Position numbers and translations under genes: made by a program
Notes under the pieces: generated by a model
What the model was told of the DNA's origin: nothing
Seen by the model: only the letters and a program-made list of their open reading frames with translations
The model's database searches: none
Assembly (NCBI RefSeq): GCF_002165575.1
Contig: NZ_MXQF01000010.1
Location: forward strand, 1-64,000
Source of the DNA: Pseudoalteromonas sp. A601
GTDB taxonomy: Bacteria; Pseudomonadota; Gammaproteobacteria; Enterobacterales; Alteromonadaceae
Length of the DNA: 64,000 nt
Reading direction: 5' to 3'
Shown: positions 9,474 to 19,139 of the stretch, piece after piece
How positions within the stretch are numbered: position 1 is the first letter of the stretch
How the letters are laid out: the number at the start of each line of letters is the position of its first letter

Positions 9474-11414
9474 TTAGCCAAACAAGCCTTTTAATTTATC
9501 TTTAATTTTATCTTTTGCTTTTTCTTTCACTTCGTCTTCAGCCGCTTTACTTACATCTAGACTGATACCAACATCATGAAAAGGGCCTTCGATTCTAATA
9601 GGGATTTTAAAACCAGTACTATCATCTGTTGTGCCTTGCCCTTCAAGTGAATCTACAATTCCTGTCACTAACCGATAATTAACAGTGGTCATCGGTAAAT
9701 CAACGTCACCTTCACCACTAATTCTAATTAATGGGCTTAACATAGATAAGTCCGTGTTTTTACCAATCCCATTTCTAAAATTAAAGCTACCTGTTAAGGC
9801 TGAGAAATCTGTTTGCTCTGAATTATCAAAACCAGTATCAAGTCCTTCTGACACAGCACCTAGATTACCTTTTATCAACTCTTTACCTTTACGAACCATC
9901 TCAGCAATATTTGCACCTTTCACTGCGCCATCTGCAAACTCAAATGCTAGCTTTCCTTGTAATGCATTGATGAAGCTTTTTTGACTATAGCCACTTGTGG
10001 TTAAATCCCAATTTAGTGATCCCTTACCCATTAGCTTATCAAAGCCTGCAGCATCAGTTAGCAGAGGTTGTGCATCGATTGCATCTAAAGAAAAGTCGGT
10101 CGTTATTTTATATGGGGTTTGTTTTGCATTTATCGTTACCTTACCTTTACCATTACCTTCATAAGCAGCAAATTTATCAAGACTTAGATTCGCTACTGCA
10201 TCTTTAAGGTTCACTGTAAACTGGTTAGCTCCCAGCGTTATATCGTTCGCTTTAAGCCCACTTGAACGGATAACTATATTTGCATCAAGTGAATTTAATC
10301 CACTCATATCAAGTTTTGTATCATCCCACACTATAGGTTGCGCAGGTGCATCAGCAGCTGGCTCAACCTCATCTTCATTTTTAGCCACTACTTCTGGTAA
10401 ATATGGATTTAAATCAAGCATACCTAAGTCGATATCTGCGTTTACAGCTAAACGCTTACCTAGGTTGATATCACTACTACCTTTGATCTGTAATGCATCA
10501 AGTGTAGCTAGCAACTCAGTTAAAGTGAACTTTTCGCCCTGCAAGTGCATTTTACCTTTCACATTAAAAGCATTGAACGCATTCTCTTTTGCATTTAGTT
10601 CTATGCCTTGCCAGTTCGCAATACTTTTAACTGAATCGCCACTAAGTGATAGTTGGCCTTGAATATCTTGCCCTTGTTTAGCAATCGAACCTTTAAAGTC
10701 GACATCTACTAGACGCGACGATAAAACCTTCGTCACATTAAAGGTATTACCTTCTATTACTTTAGCGGGTGTATCTACTTTTACATCAAGCTCAAAACGC
10801 TCTTGCATATATGTAATAGCACCTTTTATTTCAAGCTCCATGCGTAATGAAGGTAATAATATTGCTAGATCAAGATCGCTTATTTGTTGTTGGACACCAG
10901 TTCTACCATCTAAGTACGTGAAGGAACCACCATAAATCGCCACTTCACCTAGCTCTATATCAAAACTCTCAGGTAGTTTTACAGCCTCACTATTTTGAGG
11001 TGAAGCTTCAGGCTGCTTTGCTACGGCATCAAAAAGCTGCCAGTTTGCTTTACCGCTTTTATCTGTCTCTAACAGAATATTTGGCTCATTAATGACGAAC
11101 TTTTCAAGTTTAAATTCACCACCAAATAATGAAAACCATGGAATATGAATTGCTAACTGTTGCATGCTAGCCATATCAGGGCGTGAACCTGTTTGCATAT
11201 TCGCAAAATGTACATCATTAAGCTCAAGCTTTAATGAAGGAAACACTGAGAGTGACTTATCACCCTGAATAGTTAAACTTCGCCCAGTTGTTTGCTCAAC
11301 TTGTTCTGATACTTTATTAAAAATTGCATCAGTAGGAATTAAAAATGGTGCAGCAACTATTAATGCAATCAGCAATATCAATATTACACCTATAACTTTA
11401 AAGATGGTTTTCAT
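9474..11414 (-). CDS. AsmA family protein
   Basis: 646 residues. A single N-terminal membrane helix (about 4-28, FKVIGVILILLIALIVAAPFL) is followed by the AsmA signature: IPTDAIFNKVSEQVEQTTGRSLTI, and later PWFSLFGGEFKLEKFVINEP. The C-terminal part has the DMSLLSPLIRISGEGDVDLP-type motif (here TDLSMLSPLIRISGEG), then a Lys-rich tail (KAKDKIKDKLKGLFG). AsmA-like proteins are inner-membrane-anchored periplasmic proteins of the bridge/VPS13-like group, linked to phospholipid and outer-membrane homeostasis. The exact member is uncertain. AGGACC precedes the ATG. It is an isolated gene inserted between tuf and spc. Confidence 0.9.
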   Translation of the reverse strand: MKTIFKVIGVILILLIALIVAAPFLIPTDAIFNKVSEQVEQTTGRSLTIQGDKSLSVFPSLKLELNDVHFANMQTGSRPDMASMQQLAIHIPWFSLFGGEFKLEKFVINEPNILLETDKSGKANWQLFDAVAKQPEASPQNSEAVKLPESFDIELGEVAIYGGSFTYLDGRTGVQQQISDLDLAILLPSLRMELEIKGAITYMQERFELDVKVDTPAKVIEGNTFNVTKVLSSRLVDVDFKGSIAKQGQDIQGQLSLSGDSVKSIANWQGIELNAKENAFNAFNVKGKMHLQGEKFTLTELLATLDALQIKGSSDINLGKRLAVNADIDLGMLDLNPYLPEVVAKNEDEVEPAADAPAQPIVWDDTKLDMSGLNSLDANIVIRSSGLKANDITLGANQFTVNLKDAVANLSLDKFAAYEGNGKGKVTINAKQTPYKITTDFSLDAIDAQPLLTDAAGFDKLMGKGSLNWDLTTSGYSQKSFINALQGKLAFEFADGAVKGANIAEMVRKGKELIKGNLGAVSEGLDTGFDNSEQTDFSALTGSFNFRNGIGKNTDLSMLSPLIRISGEGDVDLPMTTVNYRLVTGIVDSLEGQGTTDDSTGFKIPIRIEGPFHDVGISLDVSKAAEDEVKEKAKDKIKDKLKGLFG

Positions 11415-11546
11415 GATGGTCCTTTCAAATGTTCATTTAATGTTCTTATCATAGCGGGAGTTAGGCTGAAAATCATTGCAAAGAGTAGAAAAAAGTAAGT
11501 TCCCAAAGTGTACAAACTTGTATCTGAATCAGTCCTGAAACATCTT

Positions 11547-11616
11547 GATACCTTTGGGTTACAAAAAAATCTTGATCAAATGATACCCTGAGGTTATATT
11601 GATACCTATAGGTATC
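11547..11616 (+). promoter_or_regulatory. Promoter with three XRE operator-like sites
   Basis: Three 16-bp sites share the pattern GATACC-N4-GGT(A/T)A(T/C): 11547-11562, 11582-11597, and a perfect palindrome GATACCTATAGGTATC at 11601-11616. A consensus-like promoter, TTGATC (11572-11577), 17 bases, TATATT (11595-11600), overlaps them. The second site fills the spacer and the third covers the likely start point. The downstream cassette encodes an XRE repressor, so autorepression is the simplest reading (inference). Confidence 0.75.
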
Positions 11617-11640
11617 ATGTCAAATAACAGGACGAATATT

Positions 11641-12057
11641 ATGAATCAGGATATTAAAGCTGAAGAAAAATTTATGGGTCAGAATGCATGGTTTTCAATT
11701 TTTATGGCCGTGACTTTACTTATTATAAGTGTTTACCCCATGTTGAATAAAGCATCTACACCTTTATTAGTATTAGGAGTCAGTGCTTTTTTAGGCTCAT
11801 TTTTTATGTTTGTAATTAGGGGAGGCTTCACTCGAAAAATGAAATACCACCTTACTTACAAGGATGAATACTTAAACACTATAGACACAATTGCGTATAA
11901 GCATGTGGTATTAGCTCTCCTCATTACTATGGGTACGGTATATTTGGGGTCGAATGACTTCGCCTTACATATAACACACAGTATGATGGCAACCTTCTAT
12001 CTAGCAGTAATGTGTTTAGCGTATGGTGTCTCAATTTTATGGCAAAATCGTGATTAG
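11641..12057 (+). CDS. Small membrane protein paired with XRE regulator
   Basis: 138 residues from the ATG at 11641 (AGGACG upstream); a start at 11599 is possible but would lie inside the operator. Four hydrophobic helices are visible (about WFSIFMAVTLLIISVYPM, LLVLGVSAFLGSFFMFVI, VVLALLITMGTVYL, MATFYLAVMCLAYGVSIL), with a charged loop after the second. The topology resembles the DUF2178-type partners often encoded next to small XRE regulators. Function unknown. Its stop overlaps the Shine-Dalgarno of the next gene, so the two are translationally coupled. Confidence 0.8.
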   Translation: MNQDIKAEEKFMGQNAWFSIFMAVTLLIISVYPMLNKASTPLLVLGVSAFLGSFFMFVIRGGFTRKMKYHLTYKDEYLNTIDTIAYKHVVLALLITMGTVYLGSNDFALHITHSMMATFYLAVMCLAYGVSILWQNRD

Positions 12058-12065
12058 GAGTTAAT

Positions 12066-12266
12066 GTGCAAAATCACATAGCAAAATTTCGAAAAGCAGC
12101 CGGGCTTTCGCAGCAAGAACTCGCTGACGCGATTAGTGTGTCTCGTAAAACAGTTAGCACTGTTGAAACATCGCGCTTTACACCATCGGTGATTATCGCT
12201 TTAAAGATAGCACTATTTTTTAATACCTCTGTTGAAAGTCTCTTTTCACTTGATGAAACTGACTGA
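12066..12266 (+). CDS. Small XRE/Cro-CI family transcriptional regulator
   Basis: 66 residues that are essentially only a helix-turn-helix: IAKFRKAAGLSQQELADAIS, then VSRKTVSTVETSRFTPSVIIALKIALFF and SVESLFSLDE. This is the YozG/YgzD type of stand-alone HTH_3 protein. It starts with GTG, with AGGAG 5 bases upstream and inside the end of the membrane-protein gene. It probably represses its own promoter through the three palindromes at 11547-11616. The signal sensed is unknown; the membrane partner may supply it. Confidence 0.9.
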   Translation: MQNHIAKFRKAAGLSQQELADAISVSRKTVSTVETSRFTPSVIIALKIALFFNTSVESLFSLDETD

Positions 12267-12411
12267 ATAAAATAACGCAATCTTGATACTTTCACCGTTA
12301 TCTTGATTGCATCCCCAGCATACTTCGGTATGATGCACGGCCCTGTCGCTTTTAGCTAATTTGCGCTAAAATAGACAACTGAAAAAGTATCTAAGCGGAG
12401 TATCCTCAGGC

Positions 12412-13575
12412 ATGAAAAAATTGCTAATTTCACCTTCAAAAATGGCGTTAGGCGAACAAGAAAGTCAAATTTATCAAAATATTTTAAAACAGGCTTCTGA
12501 AATCAGTCTAAACCTGATGGCGGTAAAAATAGAAAATCACCCTGAAGACTTTTTAGGTTGGTGCTACGAATTACTTAGCGCTAGTAAAGATCGTATCAAC
12601 TACGATTTACTCGAAGCGAATCAATTACCGATTTTAAAGAAGCTACATGACCTACTAATATCTGCAATTAGCTTTTTACAATTGAAAACATTACGTGTTG
12701 CACCTTGGCCTGTTGTTAGTATGTTTGTAGAGCAGCATAAGGAGCTCATCGCTTTAGAGGAGCAGTTACGACTAACAAATTATATTGCAAACCTACGTGA
12801 ACAACCGTTAAGAGAAATGGTCCCTGAGGATTTACTTACCTTTTGTGGTAAACACACCGCAGCATTAGATCCAAGCACTTATAATTTCGATGTTGAGTGG
12901 TTTTCATCTACTAAAAGCGCGAAAGGCTTTCATCAGATGATGGCTGATTTACCGGGACTATTTGATGACGCACTGGTAAATATACCGCTTGAAGGCGAAG
13001 TAAGTGAAGCTGACTATCAACAATTTGTTGTTGGATATTTACTTGCTTTTAATGACAGTGATGAAAAACCAACATTAGCCCCCGCTACTCGCCTATTAGC
13101 CATGCGACGTCCTGATATTTTCACACCAATTAATAATACTCGACTTGATGCGCTTTGCTCAGCCCTTGGTATTACAAAACTGAATAACCGTGATTTTGAA
13201 CGCTATTGGCAAGATATAGTACAAACGATACATGCTATGTCATGGTTTAAGATGGCTACGGGCAGCAATGAGCTAGAGCAGCAGCTTGTTTCTATTAAAG
13301 CTTTACTGCCATGCTTCTTTTATTATGCTGACAAATCTACCGCTGATAGTTCAAATTACATTAAGCTACTAAATAAACCTAAACGCAGCGCTTCAACTTC
13401 GACTAAATCAGTACGCCGCGGTAAAGAGTCTGCTGAGATTTTAGTTGACCGCGCCCTTTCTAGCGATGAAATACCTGAGCATATTAGGGCCAAGCGAGAC
13501 TCTATCATCAGCGAAGTGCAAAAAGGTCGTGGCGTTAATGAAACTATTAGCCTTATGCGCACTATATTCGGCTAA
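12412..13575 (+). CDS. Conserved-looking protein of unknown function
   Basis: 387 residues; I do not recognise the family. It is soluble and largely helical, with no signal peptide or membrane segment. A central stretch PATRLLAMRRPDIFTPINN (about residues 223-241) followed by FERYWQDIVQTIHAMSWF resembles the conserved 'LL..rRPD.F.p..n' segment found in several DNA-associated proteins of unknown fold; this is a weak hint only. The C-terminus is basic (KPKRSASTSTKSVRRGKES). Start: ATG 12412, with a GGAG 11 bases upstream. A hairpin follows at 13599-13625. It stands alone between the XRE cassette and the porin. Confidence 0.8.
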   Translation: MKKLLISPSKMALGEQESQIYQNILKQASEISLNLMAVKIENHPEDFLGWCYELLSASKDRINYDLLEANQLPILKKLHDLLISAISFLQLKTLRVAPWPVVSMFVEQHKELIALEEQLRLTNYIANLREQPLREMVPEDLLTFCGKHTAALDPSTYNFDVEWFSSTKSAKGFHQMMADLPGLFDDALVNIPLEGEVSEADYQQFVVGYLLAFNDSDEKPTLAPATRLLAMRRPDIFTPINNTRLDALCSALGITKLNNRDFERYWQDIVQTIHAMSWFKMATGSNELEQQLVSIKALLPCFFYYADKSTADSSNYIKLLNKPKRSASTSTKSVRRGKESAEILVDRALSSDEIPEHIRAKRDSIISEVQKGRGVNETISLMRTIFG

Positions 13576-13598
13576 AGTATCAAGTAATTAACTAATGT

Positions 13599-13625
13599 AG
13601 GGCTGCATGATCCTTGTGCAGCCTT
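13599..13625 (+). terminator. Terminator of the 387-residue unknown gene
   Basis: Inverted repeat GGCTGCA (13601-13607) with TGCAGCC (13617-13623), followed by TTCTATATTT, 24 bases past the stop codon. Confidence 0.6.
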
Positions 13626-13867
13626 CTATATTTACGCACTATTAAAGTGCACATTATTAATCCAAATAGTTTCACACCTCCCCTCTTGATAAACTTATCT
13701 ATCTGTTTTTTAAAAATTAATGCATAAATATTAAATTTTATATTGAACTTGGCATAAGCAGTGCAGTTACTTTTGTTAGACAACAATAAATGGGCCTCAC
13801 AATCTCAGAGACTGCAATCTCATTAATAATTGTGAACCAAAATCAACATAACAACAGGATACGAAAC

Positions 13868-14545
13868 ATGCTAAATTTAAAAAAATCAGTTGCATTAAGT
13901 GCACTTGTATTAATGGGCCTTACATCTACTGCCGCACTTGCTGAAGTAACAGCTAATGCAGCTGCAACATCTAATTACTTATGGCGTGGACAAGAACAAA
14001 CTGGTGGTGATGCAGCTGTGTCTGGTGGCATAGATTACGCAAACGAGTCAGGCTTCTATGCTGGTACTTGGGCTTCAAATGCATCATGGGCTGATGAAAT
14101 GACCTATGAGCTTGATTTATACGCAGGTTTTGGCGGTGATATAAATGAAAATATGAGCTACGATGTAGGCTTCATTTATTATGCTTATCCTGATGCTGCA
14201 TCAGGCGCTGACGCTGACTTCTCTGAGATTTACGGTAGCATTAGTATGGGTGGCTTTAGCTTTGGAGCTTCAGTACTAGCAAGTTCAGCTGCGAGCGGTG
14301 ATGGTACAGACTTTGGTGACTCTTTATACCTTACAGCAGACTATGGTTTTACAGTTGGTAGTAACGGTACTGAAATGGCGTTACACCTAGGCCACTATTC
14401 TGGTGATTTTATTGGTGACGATGACATTATTGATTATGGCATTTCAATCTCTAAAGATGGTTTCACCTTTGGCCTTTCAGATACAGATATGGATGACAGT
14501 GATATCAAAGCATACGTCGCTTACGCGGTAGACTTTAGCTTATAA
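13868..14545 (+). CDS. TorF-family putative porin
   Basis: 225 residues from the ATG at 13868. The open frame runs 26 codons further upstream but lacks a signal there. From this start there is a clean Sec signal peptide (MLNLKKSVALSALVLMGLTSTAALA). The mature protein begins EVTANAAATSNYLWRGQEQT, the hallmark of the TorF/Gcw_chp beta-barrel family, and continues as short amphipathic strands ending on the aromatic/hydrophobic YAVDFSL typical of outer-membrane proteins. It is very acidic and Asp-rich. Substrate unknown. A strong terminator follows. Confidence 0.88.
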   Translation: MLNLKKSVALSALVLMGLTSTAALAEVTANAAATSNYLWRGQEQTGGDAAVSGGIDYANESGFYAGTWASNASWADEMTYELDLYAGFGGDINENMSYDVGFIYYAYPDAASGADADFSEIYGSISMGGFSFGASVLASSAASGDGTDFGDSLYLTADYGFTVGSNGTEMALHLGHYSGDFIGDDDIIDYGISISKDGFTFGLSDTDMDDSDIKAYVAYAVDFSL

Positions 14546-14572
14546 GAAGAATGTGTTACTTGCTGCAACACT

Positions 14573-14600
14573 AAGGGCCTCATGGCCCTTTTCTTGTTTT
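14573..14600 (+). terminator. Terminator of the porin gene
   Basis: AAGGGCC (14573-14579), loop TCAT, GGCCCTT (14584-14590), then TTCTTGTTTT. A classic intrinsic terminator 27 bases after the stop. Confidence 0.9.
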
Positions 14601-14642
14601 AGCTATCAGCTATCAGCTATCAGCTATCAGCTATCAGCTATC
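14601..14642. repeat. Heptanucleotide tandem repeat (AGCTATC)6
   Basis: Six perfect head-to-tail copies of AGCTATC in 42 bases, lying between the porin terminator and the tuf terminator, outside any gene. Because the unit is seven bases it would not preserve a reading frame. Copy number is likely to vary between strains. Confidence 0.95.
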
Positions 14643-14718
14643 AATTTTGTTCATATTAACCTACGTGTCAAGAGAATCTTGTCTTTCCTGACGGCTGACA
14701 GCTCAAATCACAGACATT

Positions 14719-14748
14719 AAAAAACCCGAGACAAAGCTCGGGTTTTTT
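14719..14748 (-). terminator. Terminator of the str operon (after tuf)
   Basis: A 12-bp inverted repeat (14719-14730 with 14737-14748, loop ACAAAG) has a CCCGAG core flanked by A6 and T6. It lies 26 bases after the tuf stop and can act in both directions. It ends the str transcript where S10 genes would otherwise follow. Confidence 0.92.
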
Positions 14749-14773
14749 TAGTATTAATTAGCTAGGCTAACTA

Positions 14774-15958
14774 TTACTCTACGATAGTTGCTACAACACC
14801 AGCACCTACAGTACGGCCACCTTCACGGATAGCGAAACGAAGACCTTCATCCATCGCGATTGGTGCGATTAGAGTTACAGTCATCTTAACGTTATCACCA
14901 GGCATTACCATTTCTACGCCATCTGGTAACTGTACGTCACCAGTTACGTCAGTTGTACGGAAGTAGAACTGTGGACGGTAACCTTTGAAGAAAGGAGTAT
15001 GACGACCACCTTCATCTTTAGAAAGTACGTATACTTCTGAAGTGAAAGTTGTATGTGGGTTGATTGAACCAGGCTTAGCTAGTACTTGACCACGTTCAAC
15101 GTCTTCACGCTTAGTACCACGTAGAAGTGCACCAATGTTCTCACCAGCACGACCTTCGTCAAGAAGCTTACGGAACATTTCAACACCAGTACAAGTAGAC
15201 TTAGTAGTCTCTTTGATACCAACGATTTCAACTTCGTCATTCACGTTGATGATACCAGCTTCAACACGACCAGTTACAACTGTACCACGGCCTTGAATTG
15301 AGAAAACATCTTCGATAGGCATGATGAATGGCTTATCGATGTCACGCTCTGGCTCTGGGATGTAAGAATCTAGTGCTTCTGCAAGCTCAACGATCTTGTC
15401 TTCCCACTGCTTTTCGCCTTCAAGTGCTTTAAGAGCAGAACCTTGAATTAGTGGTAAGTCATCACCTGGGAAGTCATATTCAGAAAGAAGTTCACGAACT
15501 TCCATTTCTACTAGCTCAAGTAGCTCTTCGTCATCAACCATGTCACATTTGTTCATGAATACGATGATGTAAGGAACGCCAACCTGACGAGAAAGTAGGA
15601 TGTGCTCACGAGTTTGTGGCATAGGGCCATCAGTCGCAGCTACTACTAAGATTGCGCCGTCCATTTGAGCAGCACCAGTGATCATGTTTTTAACATAATC
15701 GGCGTGTCCAGGACAATCTACGTGTGCGTAGTGACGAGTAGGTGTATCGTACTCAACGTGTGAAGTTGAGATTGTGATACCACGCTCGCGCTCTTCTGGA
15801 GCGTTATCGATTGATGCGAAATCTTTAGCTACACCACCGTATACTTTTGCAAGTACGTTAGTGATTGCTGCAGTTAGGGTTGTTTTACCGTGGTCAACGT
15901 GGCCGATTGTACCAACGTTTACGTGCGGTTTTACGCGTTCAAACTTTTCTTTTGCCAT
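14774..15958 (-). CDS. tuf: Elongation factor Tu
   Basis: 394 residues. The GTPase motifs are complete: GHVDHGKT (P-loop, residues 19-26), DCPGHADYV (switch II), NKCD and GSALK. Domains 2 and 3 end in [13 protein letters not shown]-Tu brings aminoacyl-tRNA to the ribosome. It is the fourth gene of the str operon, 68 bases after fusA, so by position it is the tufA copy. A second tuf copy is common in relatives but is not in this window; tRNA-Trp-secE here is not preceded by tufB. Confidence 0.98.
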   Translation of the reverse strand: MAKEKFERVKPHVNVGTIGHVDHGKTTLTAAITNVLAKVYGGVAKDFASIDNAPEERERGITISTSHVEYDTPTRHYAHVDCPGHADYVKNMITGAAQMDGAILVVAATDGPMPQTREHILLSRQVGVPYIIVFMNKCDMVDDEELLELVEMEVRELLSEYDFPGDDLPLIQGSALKALEGEKQWEDKIVELAEALDSYIPEPERDIDKPFIMPIEDVFSIQGRGTVVTGRVEAGIINVNDEVEIVGIKETTKSTCTGVEMFRKLLDEGRAGENIGALLRGTKREDVERGQVLAKPGSINPHTTFTSEVYVLSKDEGGRHTPFFKGYRPQFYFRTTDVTGDVQLPDGVEMVMPGDNVKMTVTLIAPIAMDEGLRFAIREGGRTVGAGVVATIVE

Positions 15959-16026
15959 CTTAAAAAATTCCTATAAAGAAATTAAAGGTTAAGCTCGTTA
16001 TTGAGCTAAACCAAGCTAAAAATTAC

Positions 16027-18135
16027 TTAAGTGCGAGCTGCAATTATTTTATCTGCAACATTTTTTGCGGCTTCTGCGTACTTCAAAAACTCCATAGAGT
16101 ATGAGGCACGACCTTGTGTTGCAGATCGCAGATCAGTTGCATAACCAAACATTTCAGAGAGCGGTACTAAAGCGTTAACTTGTTTAAGTCCGCCTAGTGC
16201 TTCTTCCATGCCTTCGATCATGCCGCGACGACGGTTTAAGTCGCCAACTACATCACCCATGTTTGCTTCAGGAGTGAGTACTTCAACCTTCATCATTGGC
16301 TCTAAAAGTACAGGGTTTGCATCAAGTGCGCCCTGCTTCATTGCCAAAGAACCTGCTATTTTAAATGCCATTTCATTCGAATCAACATCATGGAATGAAC
16401 CATCATATAAAGTCGCTTTCACGCCAAGTAATGGGTAGCCGGCCAGCACACCTTGAGCCATTTGCTCTTGGATGCCTTTGTCTACCGCAGGGATGTATTC
16501 TTTAGGAACTGAGCCACCTACGGTTTCGTTAACGAACTCGTAAATTGGGGCTTCATCATCCGAAATATCCATCGGTTCAAGTTTAAGCCAGACGTGACCA
16601 TATTGACCACGACCACCTGATTGACGTACGAACTTTCCTTCTACCTTAACGGTATCACGGATAGCTTCACGGTAAGAAACCTGCGGCTTACCAACGTTAC
16701 ATTCAACACTGAATTCACGTTTCATACGGTCGACAATGATATCGAGGTGAAGTTCACCCATACCAGATATTATAGTCTGGCCTGACTCATCATCAGTTTG
16801 TACGCGGAAAGATGGATCTTCTGCCGCTAGTTTACCTAGTGCGATAGCCATCTTGTCCTGGTCAGCGATTGTGCGAGGCTCAACCGCAACAGAGATTACT
16901 GGTTCTGGGAATTCCATACGCTCAAGCGTAATTTTAGAATTCGGATCACACAGTGTTTCACCTGTTGTTACGTCTTTAAGACCAATAGCCGCCGCGATGT
17001 CGCCTGCGTGGACTTCTTTGATCTCTTCACGTGAGTTTGAATGCATCTGAACGATACGACCAAGGCGCTCACGCTTACTTTTTACTGGGTTGTAAACCGC
17101 ATCACCCTGTTTAACAGTACCAGAGTAAACACGGAAAAAGGTTAAAGTACCAACGAACGGATCTGTTGCAATCTTAAAAGCAAGTGCAGCAAACGGTGCG
17201 TTGTCATCAGCTGGACGTTCTTCCTCAGTACCATCTTCAAGAATACCTTGAATTTGTTTCACTTGTGTTGGCGCAGGCATATATTCAATAACGCCATCAA
17301 GCACAGCTTGAACACCTTTATTTTTAAATGCACTACCACAAGTCATTGGGACGATTTCGTTTGCTAATGTACGCTGACGCAAAGCTGCTTTAATTTCAGC
17401 TTCGCTCAGGTCTTCACCTTCCAAATACTTATCCATTAGTTCTTCAGAGGCCTCAGCAGCACTTTCAACTAAGTGAGAGTGCCACTCTTCAGCGAGCTCT
17501 TGAAGGTCTGCCGGTATTGCCTCATAAGAGAAAGTCATGCCCTGGTCTTCAGAATTCCAGTTAATCACTTTCATTTTTATAAGGTCAATTACACCTTTAA
17601 AGTCGTCTTCAGCGCCAACTGGCAGCTGAATTGGAACAGGCGTTGCTCCAAGACGAGATTTCACCTGGCTAACAACCGTTAAGAAGTCAGCGCCCGTGCG
17701 ATCCATTTTGTTTACGAAGATCATTCTCGGAACTTCGTATTTGTTCGCTTGACGCCAAACTGTCTCAGTTTGTGGCTGTACACCTGATGAAGCACAAAGA
17801 ACAACTACCGCACCATCAAGTACACGTAAAGAACGTTCTACTTCGATAGTGAAATCTACGTGTCCTGGAGTATCAATGATATTGATACGATGGTCGTCAA
17901 ATTGCGCGTCCATCCCTTTCCAGAAACACGTTGTTGCAGCAGAAGTGATTGTGATACCACGCTCTTGTTCCTGCTCCATCCAATCCATAGTTGCGGCGCC
18001 ATCATGTACTTCACCGATCTTATGAGAAAGACCCGTGTAGAACAGAACACGTTCTGTTGTGGTGGTTTTGCCTGCATCTACGTGAGCAACAATACCGATA
18101 TTACGATAGCGCTCAAGTGGAGTTGTACGTGCCAT
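16027..18135 (-). CDS. fusA: Elongation factor G
   Basis: 702 residues, the classical translocase type. G-domain motifs: [32 protein letters not shown]. Domain IV carries the [16 protein letters not shown] and [17 protein letters not shown] motifs that reach the decoding centre. It is placed between rpsG and tuf as in E. coli. It follows rpsG by 27 bases. Length (704 in E. coli) and motifs indicate an intact EF-G, not the specialised EF-G2. Confidence 0.98.
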   Translation of the reverse strand: MARTTPLERYRNIGIVAHVDAGKTTTTERVLFYTGLSHKIGEVHDGAATMDWMEQEQERGITITSAATTCFWKGMDAQFDDHRINIIDTPGHVDFTIEVERSLRVLDGAVVVLCASSGVQPQTETVWRQANKYEVPRMIFVNKMDRTGADFLTVVSQVKSRLGATPVPIQLPVGAEDDFKGVIDLIKMKVINWNSEDQGMTFSYEAIPADLQELAEEWHSHLVESAAEASEELMDKYLEGEDLSEAEIKAALRQRTLANEIVPMTCGSAFKNKGVQAVLDGVIEYMPAPTQVKQIQGILEDGTEEERPADDNAPFAALAFKIATDPFVGTLTFFRVYSGTVKQGDAVYNPVKSKRERLGRIVQMHSNSREEIKEVHAGDIAAAIGLKDVTTGETLCDPNSKITLERMEFPEPVISVAVEPRTIADQDKMAIALGKLAAEDPSFRVQTDDESGQTIISGMGELHLDIIVDRMKREFSVECNVGKPQVSYREAIRDTVKVEGKFVRQSGGRGQYGHVWLKLEPMDISDDEAPIYEFVNETVGGSVPKEYIPAVDKGIQEQMAQGVLAGYPLLGVKATLYDGSFHDVDSNEMAFKIAGSLAMKQGALDANPVLLEPMMKVEVLTPEANMGDVVGDLNRRRGMIEGMEEALGGLKQVNALVPLSEMFGYATDLRSATQGRASYSMEFLKYAEAAKNVADKIIAART

Positions 18136-18162
18136 ATGATCCTCTTAAAGGTTAAGGGCAGA

Positions 18163-18633
18163 TTACCAACGGTAATGAGCGAATGCTTTATTCGCTTCAG
18201 CCATACGGTGAACGTCTTCACGTTTCTTAACCGCAGTGCCTTTGTTATCAGCAGCGTCAACGATTTCTTGAGCTAAACGTAAGCCCATAGATTTTTCGCC
18301 ACGCTTACGTGCAGCGTCTACTAACCAACGCATACCTAATGCGTTGCGACGTACTGGACGTACTTCAACTGGTACTTGATAAGTTGAACCACCAACACGG
18401 CGAGATTTAACCTCTACCTGTGGACGGATGTTATCAAGTGCAGACTCAAAGATTTCAAGGTGCGATTTGCCTGATTTCTCAGCAGCCACATCTAGCGCAC
18501 CGTAAACGATTTTTTCAGCAGTAGATTTCTTGCCGTCTAACATTACGATGTTAACGAATTTTGCAAGAAGTTCCGATCCGAACTTAGGATCTGGAAGAAT
18601 TTTACGTTGACCTATTACGCGTCTTCTAGGCAT
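18163..18633 (-). CDS. rpsG: 30S ribosomal protein S7
   Basis: 156 residues: [18 protein letters not shown]..., ending [13 protein letters not shown]. It organises the 30S head and contacts E-site tRNA. A 97-base gap separates it from rpsL. In E. coli the gap of similar size holds the S7 binding site through which S7 represses the str operon. A comparable RNA structure is likely in 18634-18730 but is not demonstrated. Confidence 0.98.
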   Translation of the reverse strand: MPRRRVIGQRKILPDPKFGSELLAKFVNIVMLDGKKSTAEKIVYGALDVAAEKSGKSHLEIFESALDNIRPQVEVKSRRVGGSTYQVPVEVRPVRRNALGMRWLVDAARKRGEKSMGLRLAQEIVDAADNKGTAVKKREDVHRMAEANKAFAHYRW

Positions 18634-18730
18634 TTTGTATCTCCGGTTTATTCAGGTTTGCTCTTTCGAGGCAATAACCCAAAACAATAATTAATAATAT
18701 TTAGTGCTTGGCCTTACTAACGGAATACAA

Positions 18731-19105
18731 TTAGCCCTTAGGGCGTTTTGCACCGTATTTAGAACGAGCTTGACGACGGTCGCTTACGCCTGCACAGTCA
18801 AGTGCACCACGTACAGTGTGGAAACGCACACCTGGTAAATCTTTAACACGACCACCACGGATTAGGATTACACTGTGCTCTTGAAGGTTATGACCTTCAC
18901 CACCGATGTATGATGTTACTTCGAAACCGTTAGTTAAACGTACACGAGCTACTTTACGTAACGCCGAGTTTGGTTTCTTAGGTGTAGTTGTATATACGCG
19001 AGTACATACACCACGCTTTTGCGGACACGCTTTAAGCGCAGCTGAGTTACTTTTAGTAACCTTGCTACGACGTGGCTTACGCACTAGCTGGTTAATAGTT
19101 GCCAT
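18731..19105 (-). CDS. rpsL: 30S ribosomal protein S12
   Basis: 124 residues. The decoding-centre loops are wild type: [11 protein letters not shown] (Lys43 counting the Met) and [10 protein letters not shown], the positions where streptomycin resistance arises in E. coli. It is the first gene of the str operon, preceded by a strong promoter at 19204-19232 and a leader that may form a long-range hairpin. Confidence 0.98.
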   Translation of the reverse strand: MATINQLVRKPRRSKVTKSNSAALKACPQKRGVCTRVYTTTPKKPNSALRKVARVRLTNGFEVTSYIGGEGHNLQEHSVILIRGGRVKDLPGVRFHTVRGALDCAGVSDRRQARSKYGAKRPKG

Positions 19106-19139
19106 TTAAATAGCTCCTGAAATTAAAATTACTACTGAA

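Noticed and set aside
12285..12302. GATACTTTCACCGTTATC after the XRE gene as a fourth operator
   Set aside because: It has 18 bases with the wrong centre and lacks the GATACC-N4-GGT core of the three promoter sites.
13592..13786. Minus-strand frame of 64 codons between the unknown gene and the porin
   Set aside because: AT-rich, low-complexity product, overlaps the terminator hairpin, and has no ribosome site.
14601..14642. Tandem repeats as a CRISPR array
   Set aside because: The 7-base units are contiguous without spacers and no cas genes are present.
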